Below, in pieces: positions 34,350-42,469 of a stretch of 64,000 bases of DNA (positions are counted from its first letter, which is position 1; every line of letters begins with the position of its first letter). Made by a program: the position numbers and the translations under genes. The notes below the pieces were generated by a model. It ran no database searches, was not told the origin of the DNA, and saw only the letters and a program-made list of their open reading frames with translations. The stretch covers positions 310,001 to 374,000 of the forward strand of contig NZ_JAGIOF010000004.1 of assembly GCF_017876535.1 (NCBI RefSeq). Direction: 5' to 3'. The DNA is from Paeniglutamicibacter kerguelensis (GTDB lineage Bacteria; Actinomycetota; Actinomycetes; Actinomycetales; Micrococcaceae).

Positions 34350-36007
34350 GCGCCGCAGGATACTGGACCGTCGGACTCGCCTTGTCCTATACGGTCCTGC
34401 TGATCGTTGGGGGACGGCTGTCCCAACGGCGCAGCGCCGTGGGCAAAACCAGCGGCTTCTTTGTCGGCGGTCGCACCTTCAGCCCGTGGACGGTTGCCTT
34501 CTGCATCACCGGGCTCTTCTCCGGTTCCTCCTACATCGCCATCATGGAGCTGAGCTACCGCACCGGCATTTCTGCACTCTGGTACGGCGTGGCGGAAACC
34601 GTACAGATCCTGCTCATCGCCCTGCTGCTGGTCAAGCCGCTGCGCGAGAAGCTGGTCGTGACGGTCACCGGAATCATCGGCGACCGGTTCGGGCGCCTTG
34701 CCAAGGGCATCGCTGGCGTCATCACAGCATTCACGTTCCCCATGTGGTCGGTGGCCACGACGATCGCATTTGCCTCGGCACTGACCGCCTTCACCGGGCT
34801 GAGCCTGCACCTGGCCGTCATCGTCACCGCCCTGCTGCTCCTGACCTTCCTCTGGAGCGGAGGCATGCGATCCGTTGCCTTCAACCAGACCATGAACTGC
34901 ATCGTTTTCGTCGGCATGCTGGCGGTGGGCGCCTACGCGATCCTGGCGAAGCCGGGGCTCTCCGGACTGCAGGACTTCGCCGAATCGAACCCTCAGATGT
35001 TTGACCCGGGAAATGCCGGGATCTCGCTCATCGTCGCCTGGTTCGGCACCTTCATCGTCAACGTCCCGCTGGCACAGGCGGCATTCCAGATGACCATGTC
35101 CTGCCGTACCCCAGCGGACGGGCAGAAGGGCCTCTACACGGCGGCCGCATTCGGCATTCCGTTCATCATCATTGGCGCCCTCATCGGCACTTCGGCGGCG
35201 ATCGTGGTCCCCTCGCAGAAGCTGGCCCTGGTCGCGATCCCGCACTACATCGAGCAGGTCCTGCCGGCCCCGCTGGTCGGAGTCTTCTTCCTGGGCGTCT
35301 GGGCATGCGCCATGGGCTGGGCCGGTCCGTGCCAGTTCTCTGGCTCCACGTCCCTGGGCCGCGATGTCGGTAGCGCCATCAACCCCAAGGCGACCGAGGC
35401 GCAATTGGTCCGATACACCCAGTGGTCGCTGGTGGGGTTGACTGCGCTGATGATCACCTTCAGTATCCTGCGCACCGAGCAGTCCGCCTGGTGGAACATC
35501 CTCGCCTGGACGCTGCGCAACGGTGCAACCCTCGCCCCGGTCCTTGCCGTCTTCTTCTGGCCGCTGGCGACCCGCGCCGCGGTGTACTCCTCGATGGTCG
35601 CCGGCTTCGGCGCGGGCATCGTGTGGAACCAGCTGGCGGGTTGGTCCGCCACGTCGTTCTTCCTCGGCACCCACCCGGTATGGGTCGGCATGCTCGTGAA
35701 CGTGACGACCCTGGTCCTGGTCACCCTGGCGACCGCGCGTTGGCGCATGAGCACCGACCCGGTGCGGCTTCGCAGGGCGGTCAAGTTCGGCCTTGGCGCA
35801 CTTGTGGCGCTTGCATTCTTGACGCTCAGTGCAGGATGGCTGGCGGGCTACGGACTGATTGCCATGGCCCTGTTCATCGTCGTCCTGTGCTCCGCCATGG
35901 CGGTGTTCTTCGGCACCGAATCCCGCGAAACGGCCCCGGACACCACCGAACCGGACACGGCCGCGGAGCCTTCGCCGGCCGAACGTACGCCCGAGCACGC
36001 AGCCTAG
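34346..36007 (+). CDS. SSS-family sodium/solute symporter, SAM-riboswitch controlled
   Basis: A 553-residue membrane protein with about 12-13 spans of the sodium:solute symporter family. Marker segments are SGFFVGGRTFSPWTVAFCITGLFSGSSYI near residues 30-58, TAFTFPMWSVATTIAFASALTAFTGL near 130-155, and WACAMGWAGPCQFSGSTSLGRDVG near 318-341. A charged tail (about residues 525-553) follows the last span. The substrate is not evident; family members move proline, pantothenate, acetate or pyruvate. Its position behind a SAM riboswitch suggests methionine, a methionine precursor or an organosulfur compound. Acetate is an alternative because acsA follows. Confidence 0.9.
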   Translation: MSAAGYWTVGLALSYTVLLIVGGRLSQRRSAVGKTSGFFVGGRTFSPWTVAFCITGLFSGSSYIAIMELSYRTGISALWYGVAETVQILLIALLLVKPLREKLVVTVTGIIGDRFGRLAKGIAGVITAFTFPMWSVATTIAFASALTAFTGLSLHLAVIVTALLLLTFLWSGGMRSVAFNQTMNCIVFVGMLAVGAYAILAKPGLSGLQDFAESNPQMFDPGNAGISLIVAWFGTFIVNVPLAQAAFQMTMSCRTPADGQKGLYTAAAFGIPFIIIGALIGTSAAIVVPSQKLALVAIPHYIEQVLPAPLVGVFFLGVWACAMGWAGPCQFSGSTSLGRDVGSAINPKATEAQLVRYTQWSLVGLTALMITFSILRTEQSAWWNILAWTLRNGATLAPVLAVFFWPLATRAAVYSSMVAGFGAGIVWNQLAGWSATSFFLGTHPVWVGMLVNVTTLVLVTLATARWRMSTDPVRLRRAVKFGLGALVALAFLTLSAGWLAGYGLIAMALFIVVLCSAMAVFFGTESRETAPDTTEPDTAAEPSPAERTPEHAA

Positions 36008-36038
36008 GCAGCGGCCGGTTCCTGCAAGAAACCATCCA

Positions 36039-36126
36039 CCCATTACGAGCGGCCGAGAGACCTGGCTCTGTGACGCCGCAGCAACCACCCCGCGGGGACC
36101 GGTGCTACAGCCAGAATCAGTGGAGA
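36039..36126 (+). promoter_or_regulatory. SAM riboswitch (SAM-I clan), leader of acsA
   Basis: Core GAGCGGCCGAGAG, TGACGCCGCAGCAACC and CCGGTGCTACAGCCAG. P1 here reads CCATT (36040-36044) with AGTGG (36119-36123); compared with CCATC/GATGG in the other four copies, both sides have changed and pairing is kept. GGAGAAGAAA then leads into the acsA ATG at 36132, so the ribosome-binding site adjoins P1. Confidence 0.9.
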
Positions 36127-36131
36127 AGAAA

Positions 36132-38120
36132 ATGACTGTAACGCTTTCCCCCGCAACCCCCGGCCTGCTCAATCCCGATCTGCTCAACGAAAACGAGTGG
36201 ACCGAGGACGAGCGCCTGGCCTTCTGGGACACCGCAGCCCGGCGCCTGAACTGGGCCGAGGAATGGCACACCATCCACAGCAACACCGGTGTTGACCGGG
36301 ACGCCCGGCGCGGCCCCAAACTCCGGTGGTTCGACGGCGGCAAGCTCAACGCGGCCTACAACTGCGTGGACCGCCACGTCGAGGCCGGGCGAGGGGACAA
36401 GGTTGCCCTGCATTTCGAGGGCGAGCCGGGCGACACCGCGACGATCACCTACAAGGACCTGCAGGACCGGGTCTCGCAGGCGGCCAACGCCCTGGTTGCG
36501 CTGGGCATCGGCAAGGGCGACCGCGTGGTCATCTACCTGCCGGTCCTCGTCGAGACCGTCGTCATCACCCTGGCCTGCGCCCGCATCGGCGCCGTGCACT
36601 CGCTGGTCTTCGGCGGTTTCTCCTCCGAGGCGTTGCGGTTCCGGGTTGAGGACACCGGCGCCAAGCTGCTGGTCACCACCGACGGGCAGTTCCGCCGCGG
36701 CAAGGCGGTGCCCGTGAAGGGCAATGCAGACGCCGCGGTGTCCGGGGTGGACAGCATCGAGCACGTGCTGGTGCTGCGCCGCACCGGGTCCGGGATCGCC
36801 TGGACGGAGGGTCGGGACGTGTGGTGGCACGAGACCGTCGACACGGCGAGCACCGAGCACTCCCCCGAGGCCTTCGACGCGGAAACCCCGCTGTTCATCA
36901 TGTACACCTCCGGCACCACCGGACAGCCCAAGGGCCTGGTCCACACCACCGGGGGCTACCTGACCCAGGCGTCCTGGAGCCACGAGTTCCTCTTCTCCCA
37001 CCCGGACCCGGCGCAGCGCGACGCCGACGTCCACTGGTGCACCGCCGACCTGGCCTGGGTCACCGCGCACACCTATGAGATCTACGGGCCGCTGTCCAAC
37101 GGCGCCACCCAGGTAATCTACGAGGGTGTCCCCAACGCACCGCATCCCGGGCGTCATTTCGAGATCATCGAGCGCTACGGGGTCACCAGCTACTACACGG
37201 CGCCCACGCTGGTGCGCTCGCTGATGGGCTGGTTCCCGGACGGCGTCCCGGCAGACTACGACCTCTCCTCCATCCGCTTGGCCGGAACCGTCGGCGAGGC
37301 CGTGAACCCGGAGGCCTGGCGCTGGCTGCGCAGCCAGGTCGGCCGCGACACCCCCGCCGGCATCCCGATGGTCGACACCTGGTGGCAGTCGGAAACCGGC
37401 TCGACGATCCTTTCCCCGCGCCAGGACGACACTGCGTTCAAGCCCGGTTGCGGCACCCGCGCGCTGCCCGGGGTTTCGGTCGACATCGTCGACGACGAGG
37501 CGCGGCGCGTGGAAAAGAACGTGCAGGGCTTCATCGTGCTGACCAAGACCGGCCCGTCGATGGCCCGCACCGTGTGGGGCAACCCGGAGCGCTACTACAC
37601 TTCCTACTGGGAAAAGTACGCCGAGCAGGGCTGGTTCCTGGCCGGGGACGGCGCACGCTTCGACGACGACGGGGACATCTGGATCCTGGGGCGCACCGAC
37701 GACGTGATCAACATTTCCGGGCACCGGCTTTCCACCATCGAGATCGAGTCCGCGCTTGTCACCCACCCGGCCGTGGTGGAGGCGGGGGTGTGCCCCACGG
37801 TCGACGCGAAAACCGGGCACGCGGCCACCGCCTTCGTGGTGCCCTTCGACAAGAGCATCGTGGGAACCTCGTTGCCCTACGAGGCGCTGGCCCGGCAGCA
37901 GGCCCTGCTTGCCGAGCTCCGCCACCACGTCGCCGTGCAGATCAGCCCGATCGCCAAGCCGCGCGACATCGTCTTTGTGCCCGATGTGCCCAAGACCCGC
38001 TCGGGCAAGATCATGCGCCGCCTGCTCACCCAGCTCTTCGAGGGAAGCGCGCTGGGTGACACCACCAGCCTGCAAAACGAACCGTGCATCGCGCAGATCA
38101 AGGAAATCTGCGAGGCCTAG
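36132..38120 (+). CDS. acsA: Acetyl-CoA synthetase, SAM-riboswitch controlled
   Basis: A 662-residue AMP-forming acetyl-CoA synthetase. Landmarks: HSLVFGGFSSEALRFRVED near 158-176, the AMP-binding YTSGTTGQPKGLVHTTGGYL near 257-276, VDTWWQSETGSTI near 415 with the tryptophan lining the small acetate pocket, GWFLAGDGARFDDDGDIWILGR near 502-523, and the lysine-acetylation site K626 in PKTRSGKIMRR. It converts acetate, ATP and CoA to acetyl-CoA. Control by a SAM riboswitch is unusual for this enzyme; recycling of acetate released by O-acetylhomoserine sulfhydrylase would explain it. Ends before a hairpin terminator. Confidence 0.95.
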   Translation: MTVTLSPATPGLLNPDLLNENEWTEDERLAFWDTAARRLNWAEEWHTIHSNTGVDRDARRGPKLRWFDGGKLNAAYNCVDRHVEAGRGDKVALHFEGEPGDTATITYKDLQDRVSQAANALVALGIGKGDRVVIYLPVLVETVVITLACARIGAVHSLVFGGFSSEALRFRVEDTGAKLLVTTDGQFRRGKAVPVKGNADAAVSGVDSIEHVLVLRRTGSGIAWTEGRDVWWHETVDTASTEHSPEAFDAETPLFIMYTSGTTGQPKGLVHTTGGYLTQASWSHEFLFSHPDPAQRDADVHWCTADLAWVTAHTYEIYGPLSNGATQVIYEGVPNAPHPGRHFEIIERYGVTSYYTAPTLVRSLMGWFPDGVPADYDLSSIRLAGTVGEAVNPEAWRWLRSQVGRDTPAGIPMVDTWWQSETGSTILSPRQDDTAFKPGCGTRALPGVSVDIVDDEARRVEKNVQGFIVLTKTGPSMARTVWGNPERYYTSYWEKYAEQGWFLAGDGARFDDDGDIWILGRTDDVINISGHRLSTIEIESALVTHPAVVEAGVCPTVDAKTGHAATAFVVPFDKSIVGTSLPYEALARQQALLAELRHHVAVQISPIAKPRDIVFVPDVPKTRSGKIMRRLLTQLFEGSALGDTTSLQNEPCIAQIKEICEA

Positions 38121-38127
38121 CGCGCGG

Positions 38128-38181
38128 GGTTGGCTGGGACAAGGTTGGCTGGGACCGCAGGGAATCCAGCCAACCTTTCTC
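38128..38181 (+). terminator. Terminator after acsA with duplicated left arm
   Basis: AAGGTTGGCTGG (38141-38152) pairs perfectly with CCAGCCAACCTT (38166-38177), followed by TCT. The left arm is preceded by a second tandem copy of GGTTGGCTGGGAC (38128-38140) that could pair with the same right arm instead. Confidence 0.75.
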
Positions 38182-38202
38182 CTGCCGGGCAGCCCATAGG
38201 CA

Positions 38203-38225
38203 TATACTGTCCTTACGACAGTATA
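38203..38225. promoter_or_regulatory. Probable operator of the SDR-marR operon
   Basis: Perfect inverted repeat TATACTGTC-CTTAC-GACAGTATA (9-bp arms, 5-bp spacer) about 22 bases upstream of the SDR start. Size and symmetry suit a MarR-family dimer, and a marR gene is the second gene of the operon, so autoregulation is likely. Confidence 0.7.
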
Positions 38226-38247
38226 GTGAGCACAAGGAGAACTGCCC

Positions 38248-38991
38248 ATGCTTTTTGAAGACCAAGTTGCCCTGGTGACGGCGGCAGGTGCCGGAATCGG
38301 CAGGGCTATCGCCCTGCGCCTCGCGGCAGACGGTGCCGCTATCATCGTCTCGGACGTCAACGACGAGGCCGGCGCGGAAACCGTTGCGCTCATCGAGGCC
38401 GCAGGCGGACGCGCGGCGTACAAACATGCCAACGTCGCCGACGTGTCCGAGGTCGGATCCCTTGTCCCCTTCGCCCTGGAATCGTTCGGCCGGCTGGACC
38501 TGGCCGTCAACAATGCGGGCGTCGGGGCTATGCCCAAGCCGGTCCAGGACGTCGCCGTGGCCGAATGGGATCGCGTCATTAACGTGACACTGCGCGGCAC
38601 CTTTCTGGCCTTGCAGTCCCAGGTTGCGCATTTCACCGCCCAGGGCAGCGGGTCGATCGTGAACATCGCCTCGCTGGCCGGGATCAGCGCCACCCCGCAG
38701 CTCACACCCTACGGCGCCGCCAAGCACGGGGTCGTTTCACTGACCCGTAGCGTTGCCAAGGAAAACGCCGCCCTGGGCATCCGTGTCAACGCCGTCGCTC
38801 CAGGCGCGATCGAAACCGCCGCTCTGGCCTCGCTCCCGGACGAAGCCAAGGCGGGTTACGCCGCAGAGATCCCGTTGAAGCGTCTGGGCCAGCCCGAGGA
38901 AATAGCCAACGCGACCGCATTCTTGCTTTCGGACCAGGCAAGTTTCATCACCGGTGTCGTATTGCCTGTCGATGGCGGGACCGAGGCCTAG
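38248..38991 (+). CDS. Short-chain dehydrogenase/reductase
   Basis: A 247-residue classical SDR. The cofactor loop is TAAGAGIGRAIA (11-22), NNAG lies at 88-91, and catalytic residues are S142 (IASLAG), Y155 and K159 (YGAAK). The C-terminal GQPEEIANATAFLLSDQASFITG is typical of FabG-like members. It probably uses NAD(P)(H) to oxidise or reduce a hydroxy/keto compound; the substrate is unknown. ATG follows AAGGAG. Its stop is four bases from the start of a marR gene, and a palindromic operator lies upstream, so expression is probably inducible. Confidence 0.92.
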   Translation: MLFEDQVALVTAAGAGIGRAIALRLAADGAAIIVSDVNDEAGAETVALIEAAGGRAAYKHANVADVSEVGSLVPFALESFGRLDLAVNNAGVGAMPKPVQDVAVAEWDRVINVTLRGTFLALQSQVAHFTAQGSGSIVNIASLAGISATPQLTPYGAAKHGVVSLTRSVAKENAALGIRVNAVAPGAIETAALASLPDEAKAGYAAEIPLKRLGQPEEIANATAFLLSDQASFITGVVLPVDGGTEA

Positions 38992-38995
38992 GTCC

Positions 38996-39469
38996 ATGGA
39001 AAACGCCTCAGAAAATTCCGCGCTCATCAACATGCTGCAAAGCATCATGTCCCAGTGGACATCTCCCGATTTCATGACGGCCGTCGCCGCCCGGGAGGGT
39101 ATCCGCCTGGATCCCGCCTCGCTTGTCGCCGTGACCATCCTAGGTTCCCACGGGCCGCAGCGCCCATCTGTGCTGGCCACCCGCATGGTCACCGGGGCGT
39201 CAAATATCTCCAAGATCGCCGGGCGCCTGCAGGATGCTGGTCTGGTGGAAAAACTGGCGGATCCCAAGGATTCCAGGGCGTCACGGATTGCCCTGACCGT
39301 TGCCGGCACGGAGATTGCCGCCGCGTTGGTGCGTTCGGGAAATTCCCTGGCTTCCGATTTGGTCGGCGAATGGTCGGCCGGGGATCGCGACGACCTACTG
39401 CGCCTGCTGACCCGTTTTGAGGTCGAGACGAAGCGCATGGCCGCGGAATTCAGGCAAGATCACTCCTAG
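38996..39469 (+). CDS. MarR-family transcriptional regulator
   Basis: A 157-residue winged-helix regulator. The DNA-binding part runs from about residue 38 (LDPASLVAVTILGSHGPQRPSVLATRMVTGASNISKIAGRLQDAG) to the wing DPKDSRASRIALTVAG near 87-102; dimerisation helices lie at both ends. It most likely represses the SDR gene by binding the inverted repeat at 38203-38225 and responds to a small aromatic or oxidised ligand. The TAG stop shares CTAG with the convergent methyltransferase gene stop. Confidence 0.88.
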   Translation: MENASENSALINMLQSIMSQWTSPDFMTAVAAREGIRLDPASLVAVTILGSHGPQRPSVLATRMVTGASNISKIAGRLQDAGLVEKLADPKDSRASRIALTVAGTEIAAALVRSGNSLASDLVGEWSAGDRDDLLRLLTRFEVETKRMAAEFRQDHS

Positions 39470-40113
39470 CGCGAAATGGTCACATAGGCCATGGCACCTT
39501 CATGGCTCACGGAGACGTTGCCTACGTTTGCCTCAACCGCCAGATCGTAGAGGTCGACGGCCGTGCGGATGCCGGCGATGTCGCCGTGGGCCTTGAGCAG
39601 CTTCAGGTAGGCGTTGGACCGGGCCGAACCGCGGATGAGCGAGGCCAGATGCAGCGACCCGTGGTCCTGGAGCTGGCTGCCCAATCCGGAAATCACAGCT
39701 CCCACGTCCGGGACCAGGTGCAGCAGGCCCAAACCCAAAATGGTTTCGTAGCGCCGCCCGTCGACAGGGGAAAGCATGTCCCGGCACTCAAGGGTGATGC
39801 GCCCGGGCACCTCCCCGCCGGCGGCCCGGCGAATTGACTCGCGGGCCACCTCAAGCATCGGCGCGCTCAGGTCCACCAGCGTCGTGGAGCGCCGGCCGGC
39901 AACATGCAAAAGCGCCGTGGCCCTGGCCGTCCCCACCGCCACCTCGAGCAGCGGGCCATCGCCCGCACCGAGGGCCCGCGCGGCGAAGGCAGCGTATTGG
40001 TCGGGGCGGGTCCCCCAGAAGACCCTGTTGTAGGTCGGGGAACCAAGCATGGCGTCATAGGCCTTGGCCCGGCGTGCATAGAACCCGGGGTCCCCAAAGA
40101 AGGTTTCGCTCAT
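39466..40113 (-). CDS. Class I SAM-dependent methyltransferase
   Basis: A 215-residue Rossmann-fold methyltransferase. Motif I is LLEVAVGTARATALLH near residues 54-69, the acidic end of the second strand is LVDLSAPMLEVARES near 78-92, and LECRDML lies near 107. Further segments match the general Methyltransf_11/25 pattern (ETILGLGLLHLVPD). The methyl acceptor is unknown. Start MSETFFGDPGFYARRAKAYD is the only good one. It ends on the CTAG shared with marR and lies 33 bases behind the histidine phosphatase gene. Confidence 0.82.
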   Translation of the reverse strand: MSETFFGDPGFYARRAKAYDAMLGSPTYNRVFWGTRPDQYAAFAARALGAGDGPLLEVAVGTARATALLHVAGRRSTTLVDLSAPMLEVARESIRRAAGGEVPGRITLECRDMLSPVDGRRYETILGLGLLHLVPDVGAVISGLGSQLQDHGSLHLASLIRGSARSNAYLKLLKAHGDIAGIRTAVDLYDLAVEANVGNVSVSHEGAMAYVTISR

Positions 40114-40146
40114 CCCACCATCGTGCGGCCGGGCGTGGAGGTTGCG

Positions 40147-40698
40147 CTAGTGCGTGGGGGCGGCGGCATGGCGCCGCAGCAAGGCGGTGTCGACCTCGAG
40201 CATCTGCCCGTTGCGCATGATGGGTGTCTTGCGTCCCGGAACCAGTGCGTCGAGGGTCAGCCTGATCAGGGTTCCATGGGCCACCACGACGATGCGCTTG
40301 CCCTCGTGACGCTCCAGCAGCTCGCAGAGTGCCCGGATGCCGCGTGCGGCCACGGCTTCCTCGGGCTCGGCCGAGCGCAGCAAGATGTCGATTTCCTCGC
40401 GCGGCAGGTCGTAGACCACGCGGCCCTCGGCGTTTCCGTAGTGGCGCTCCCGGAGCCCGTCCATTTTTTCGGTCAGGGCCAGGCCCAGGTTTTGCCCGAT
40501 GAGTTCCGCGGTTTCAACTGCGCGGCCAAGCGTCGACGACGCAAGGACATCCCAACACGAGCCGTCCAATTCCTGGCCGGCAGCATGGGCCTGTTCGCGC
40601 CCCGCATCGTTCAACGGAATGTCCGTTTGGCCCTGAAGACGGCCTTCGGCATTCCAGGCTGTTTCCCCGTGACGGACCAAAACCAACGTTGCACTCAT
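40147..40698 (-). CDS. Histidine phosphatase (phosphoglycerate mutase-like) family protein
   Basis: A 183-residue two-histidine phosphatase. The phospho-accepting motif is LVRHGETAWNAEGRLQGQTD near residues 7-26, with R9 and H10, and the second histidine is in VVVAHGTLIRLTLD near 146-159; LRERHYGNAEG supplies the acid. Members dephosphorylate small molecules; the cobalamin or sugar-phosphate type cannot be told apart here. ATG 40698 was preferred over a GTG two codons earlier. The upstream region toward metY carries the riboswitch on the other strand. Confidence 0.87.
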   Translation of the reverse strand: MSATLVLVRHGETAWNAEGRLQGQTDIPLNDAGREQAHAAGQELDGSCWDVLASSTLGRAVETAELIGQNLGLALTEKMDGLRERHYGNAEGRVVYDLPREEIDILLRSAEPEEAVAARGIRALCELLERHEGKRIVVVAHGTLIRLTLDALVPGRKTPIMRNGQMLEVDTALLRRHAAAPTH

Positions 40699-40829
40699 GC
40701 CCACAAGCCTAGCCCGGCAAAATCCCGGCCATGGAGGCGGTGCAGATTCTTCGATTTTCGTCTCAACATACGCAACCTAAGCTCACATTCTTTGGCTGTC
40801 GGGCGATTTCTTGCCACAATGGAGCAAAA

Positions 40830-40926
40830 CCCCATCCCGAGCGGCCGAGAGATCTGGTTCCATGACGCCGCAGCAACCTTCCACACTCCGGTGGACAAGG
40901 TGCTACCGCCAGAAACGATGGAGAGC
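40830..40926 (+). promoter_or_regulatory. SAM riboswitch (SAM-I clan), leader of metY
   Basis: P1 arms CCATC (40832-40836) and GATGG (40917-40921), core GAGCGGCCGAGAG, TGACGCCGCAGCAACC and GGTGCTACCGCCAG. Unlike three of the other copies, the start codon is about 170 bases further on, with GC-rich hairpin-forming sequence (GGGAC...GTCCC near 40960-40985) between, so transcriptional attenuation is the likelier mechanism here. Confidence 0.92.
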
Positions 40927-41095
40927 GCGTAAGCAATCTTCGGTGCTGAACCCCTGAGGGGACCCCATGCGGGCCCCGTCCCGGGGCGCCCAGCGCCGCA
41001 TTGACCCGGGAGAAGCACCACCCCAAGCCCCACAGGCGGGGGCCGTCCGCACCCCGGATGGCCGTTGCCACATACGCAAGGAGTCAGCCACCCTC

Positions 41096-42469
41096 ATGGC
41101 CGAACATCAATTTGGATTCCGCACGCGCGCACTGCATGCCGGCGGCACCCCGGATGCCGAGCACGGTTCCCGTGCCGTGCCGATCTACCAGACCACGTCA
41201 TTTGTCTTCAAGGACTCCGACGATGCCGCGAACCTCTTTGCCCTGCAGAAGTACGGCAACATCTACTCGCGCATCGGCAACCCGACCGTTGCGGCCTTCG
41301 AGGAACGCATCGCCTCGCTCGAGGGCGGCATCGGCGCCGTCGCCACCGGCTCCGGCATGGCAGCCGAGTTCATCACCTTCGCGGCTCTGGCCGGCGCGGG
41401 CGACCACATTGTTGCGTCCTCCAAGCTCTACGGCGGAACCATCACCCAGCTCGACGTGACCCTGCGCCGCTTCGGTGTCGAGACGACGTTCGTCGACTCC
41501 ACCGATCCGGCCGAATTCGCCGCGGCCATCCGCGAGAACACCAAGGCCGTCTACACCGAGGTCGTGGCCAACCCCTCGGGCGACATCGCCGACCTCAAGG
41601 GCCTGGCCGAGGTCGCCCACGCCGCCGGCCTGCCGCTGGTCGTGGACTCCACGCTGACTCCCCCGTACCTGCTGCGCCCCATCGAGCACGGCGCCGACAT
41701 CGTGATCCACTCGGCCACCAAGTTCCTCGGCGGGCACGGCACCACCCTCGGCGGCGTCGTCGTGGAAGCCGGCACCTTCAACTGGGGCAACGGCAGGTTC
41801 CCGTCGATGACCGAACCCGTCGCGTCCTACGGCAACGTCTCCTGGTGGGACAACTTCGGCGAGTACGGCTTCCTGACCAAGCTGCGCAGCGAACAGTTGC
41901 GTGACATCGGACCGGCGCTTCCGGCGCAGTCCGCGTTCCAGCTCCTGCAGGGCGTCGAGACACTGCCGCAGCGCATGGATTCGCACCTTTCCAACGCCAA
42001 GGCCGTGGCCGAATGGCTGGAAAACGACCCGCGCATTTCCTACGTGAACTACGCCGGCCTGCCGTCCCACCCGCACCACGAGCGCGCCAAGGAACTGCTG
42101 CCGCTGGGTGTCGGCTCGGTCTTCAGCTTCGGCATCAACGGCGGCCGCGCCGCGGGCACTGCCTTCATCGAAGCGCTGCAGCTTGCCAGCCACCTGGCCA
42201 ACATCGGCGATGTGCGCACCCTGGTGCTGCACCCGGCCTCCACCACCCACCAGCAGCTCACCGCTGACCAGCTGGTCGCGGCGGGTGTACCGGAGGACCT
42301 GATCCGTTTCTCCGTGGGACTCGAGGACCTCGAAGACATCCTCTGGGACCTGGACCAGGCCTTGACCGCCTCGCAGCAGGTGCTGAACGCACCGGCCGAG
42401 GAAGTCTACGACGGGGCCGCATGCTCCATCGAAGCAGCACGCGCCGCAGCCACGACGGGAGCCAAGTAA
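41096..42469 (+). CDS. metY: O-acetylhomoserine sulfhydrylase (bifunctional OAH/OAS aminocarboxypropyltransferase)
   Basis: A 457-residue PLP enzyme of the Cys/Met metabolism family. It has the N-terminal [13 protein letters not shown], the PLP lysine K209 in [38 protein letters not shown] near 57-78 and the C-terminal [20 protein letters not shown]. It joins O-acetylhomoserine with sulfide to give homocysteine and acetate in the cytosol. ATG 41096 is preceded by AAGGAG; an in-frame lead of 43 residues is not homologous. The SAM riboswitch upstream gives feedback control, and the stop overlaps the next start by one base. Confidence 0.96.
   Translation: MAEHQFGFRTRALHAGGTPDAEHGSRAVPIYQTTSFVFKDSDDAANLFALQKYGNIYSRIGNPTVAAFEERIASLEGGIGAVATGSGMAAEFITFAALAGAGDHIVASSKLYGGTITQLDVTLRRFGVETTFVDSTDPAEFAAAIRENTKAVYTEVVANPSGDIADLKGLAEVAHAAGLPLVVDSTLTPPYLLRPIEHGADIVIHSATKFLGGHGTTLGGVVVEAGTFNWGNGRFPSMTEPVASYGNVSWWDNFGEYGFLTKLRSEQLRDIGPALPAQSAFQLLQGVETLPQRMDSHLSNAKAVAEWLENDPRISYVNYAGLPSHPHHERAKELLPLGVGSVFSFGINGGRAAGTAFIEALQLASHLANIGDVRTLVLHPASTTHQQLTADQLVAAGVPEDLIRFSVGLEDLEDILWDLDQALTASQQVLNAPAEEVYDGAACSIEAARAAATTGAK

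Noticed and set aside
34151..36349. Long minus-strand frame opposite the OsmC-symporter operon.
   Set aside because: It is full of Arg, Gln, Gly and His with no fold, and crosses two riboswitch-controlled genes on the real strand.
36117..38705. Long minus-strand frame opposite acsA and the SDR gene.
   Set aside because: The plus strand encodes a clear acetyl-CoA synthetase and SDR; the frame even crosses the terminator and operator between them.
40940..41095. In-frame 43-residue N-terminal extension of metY.
   Set aside because: It is arginine/proline-rich, not homologous to the family, and the ATG at 41096 has its own AAGGAG site; the stretch is leader RNA after the riboswitch.
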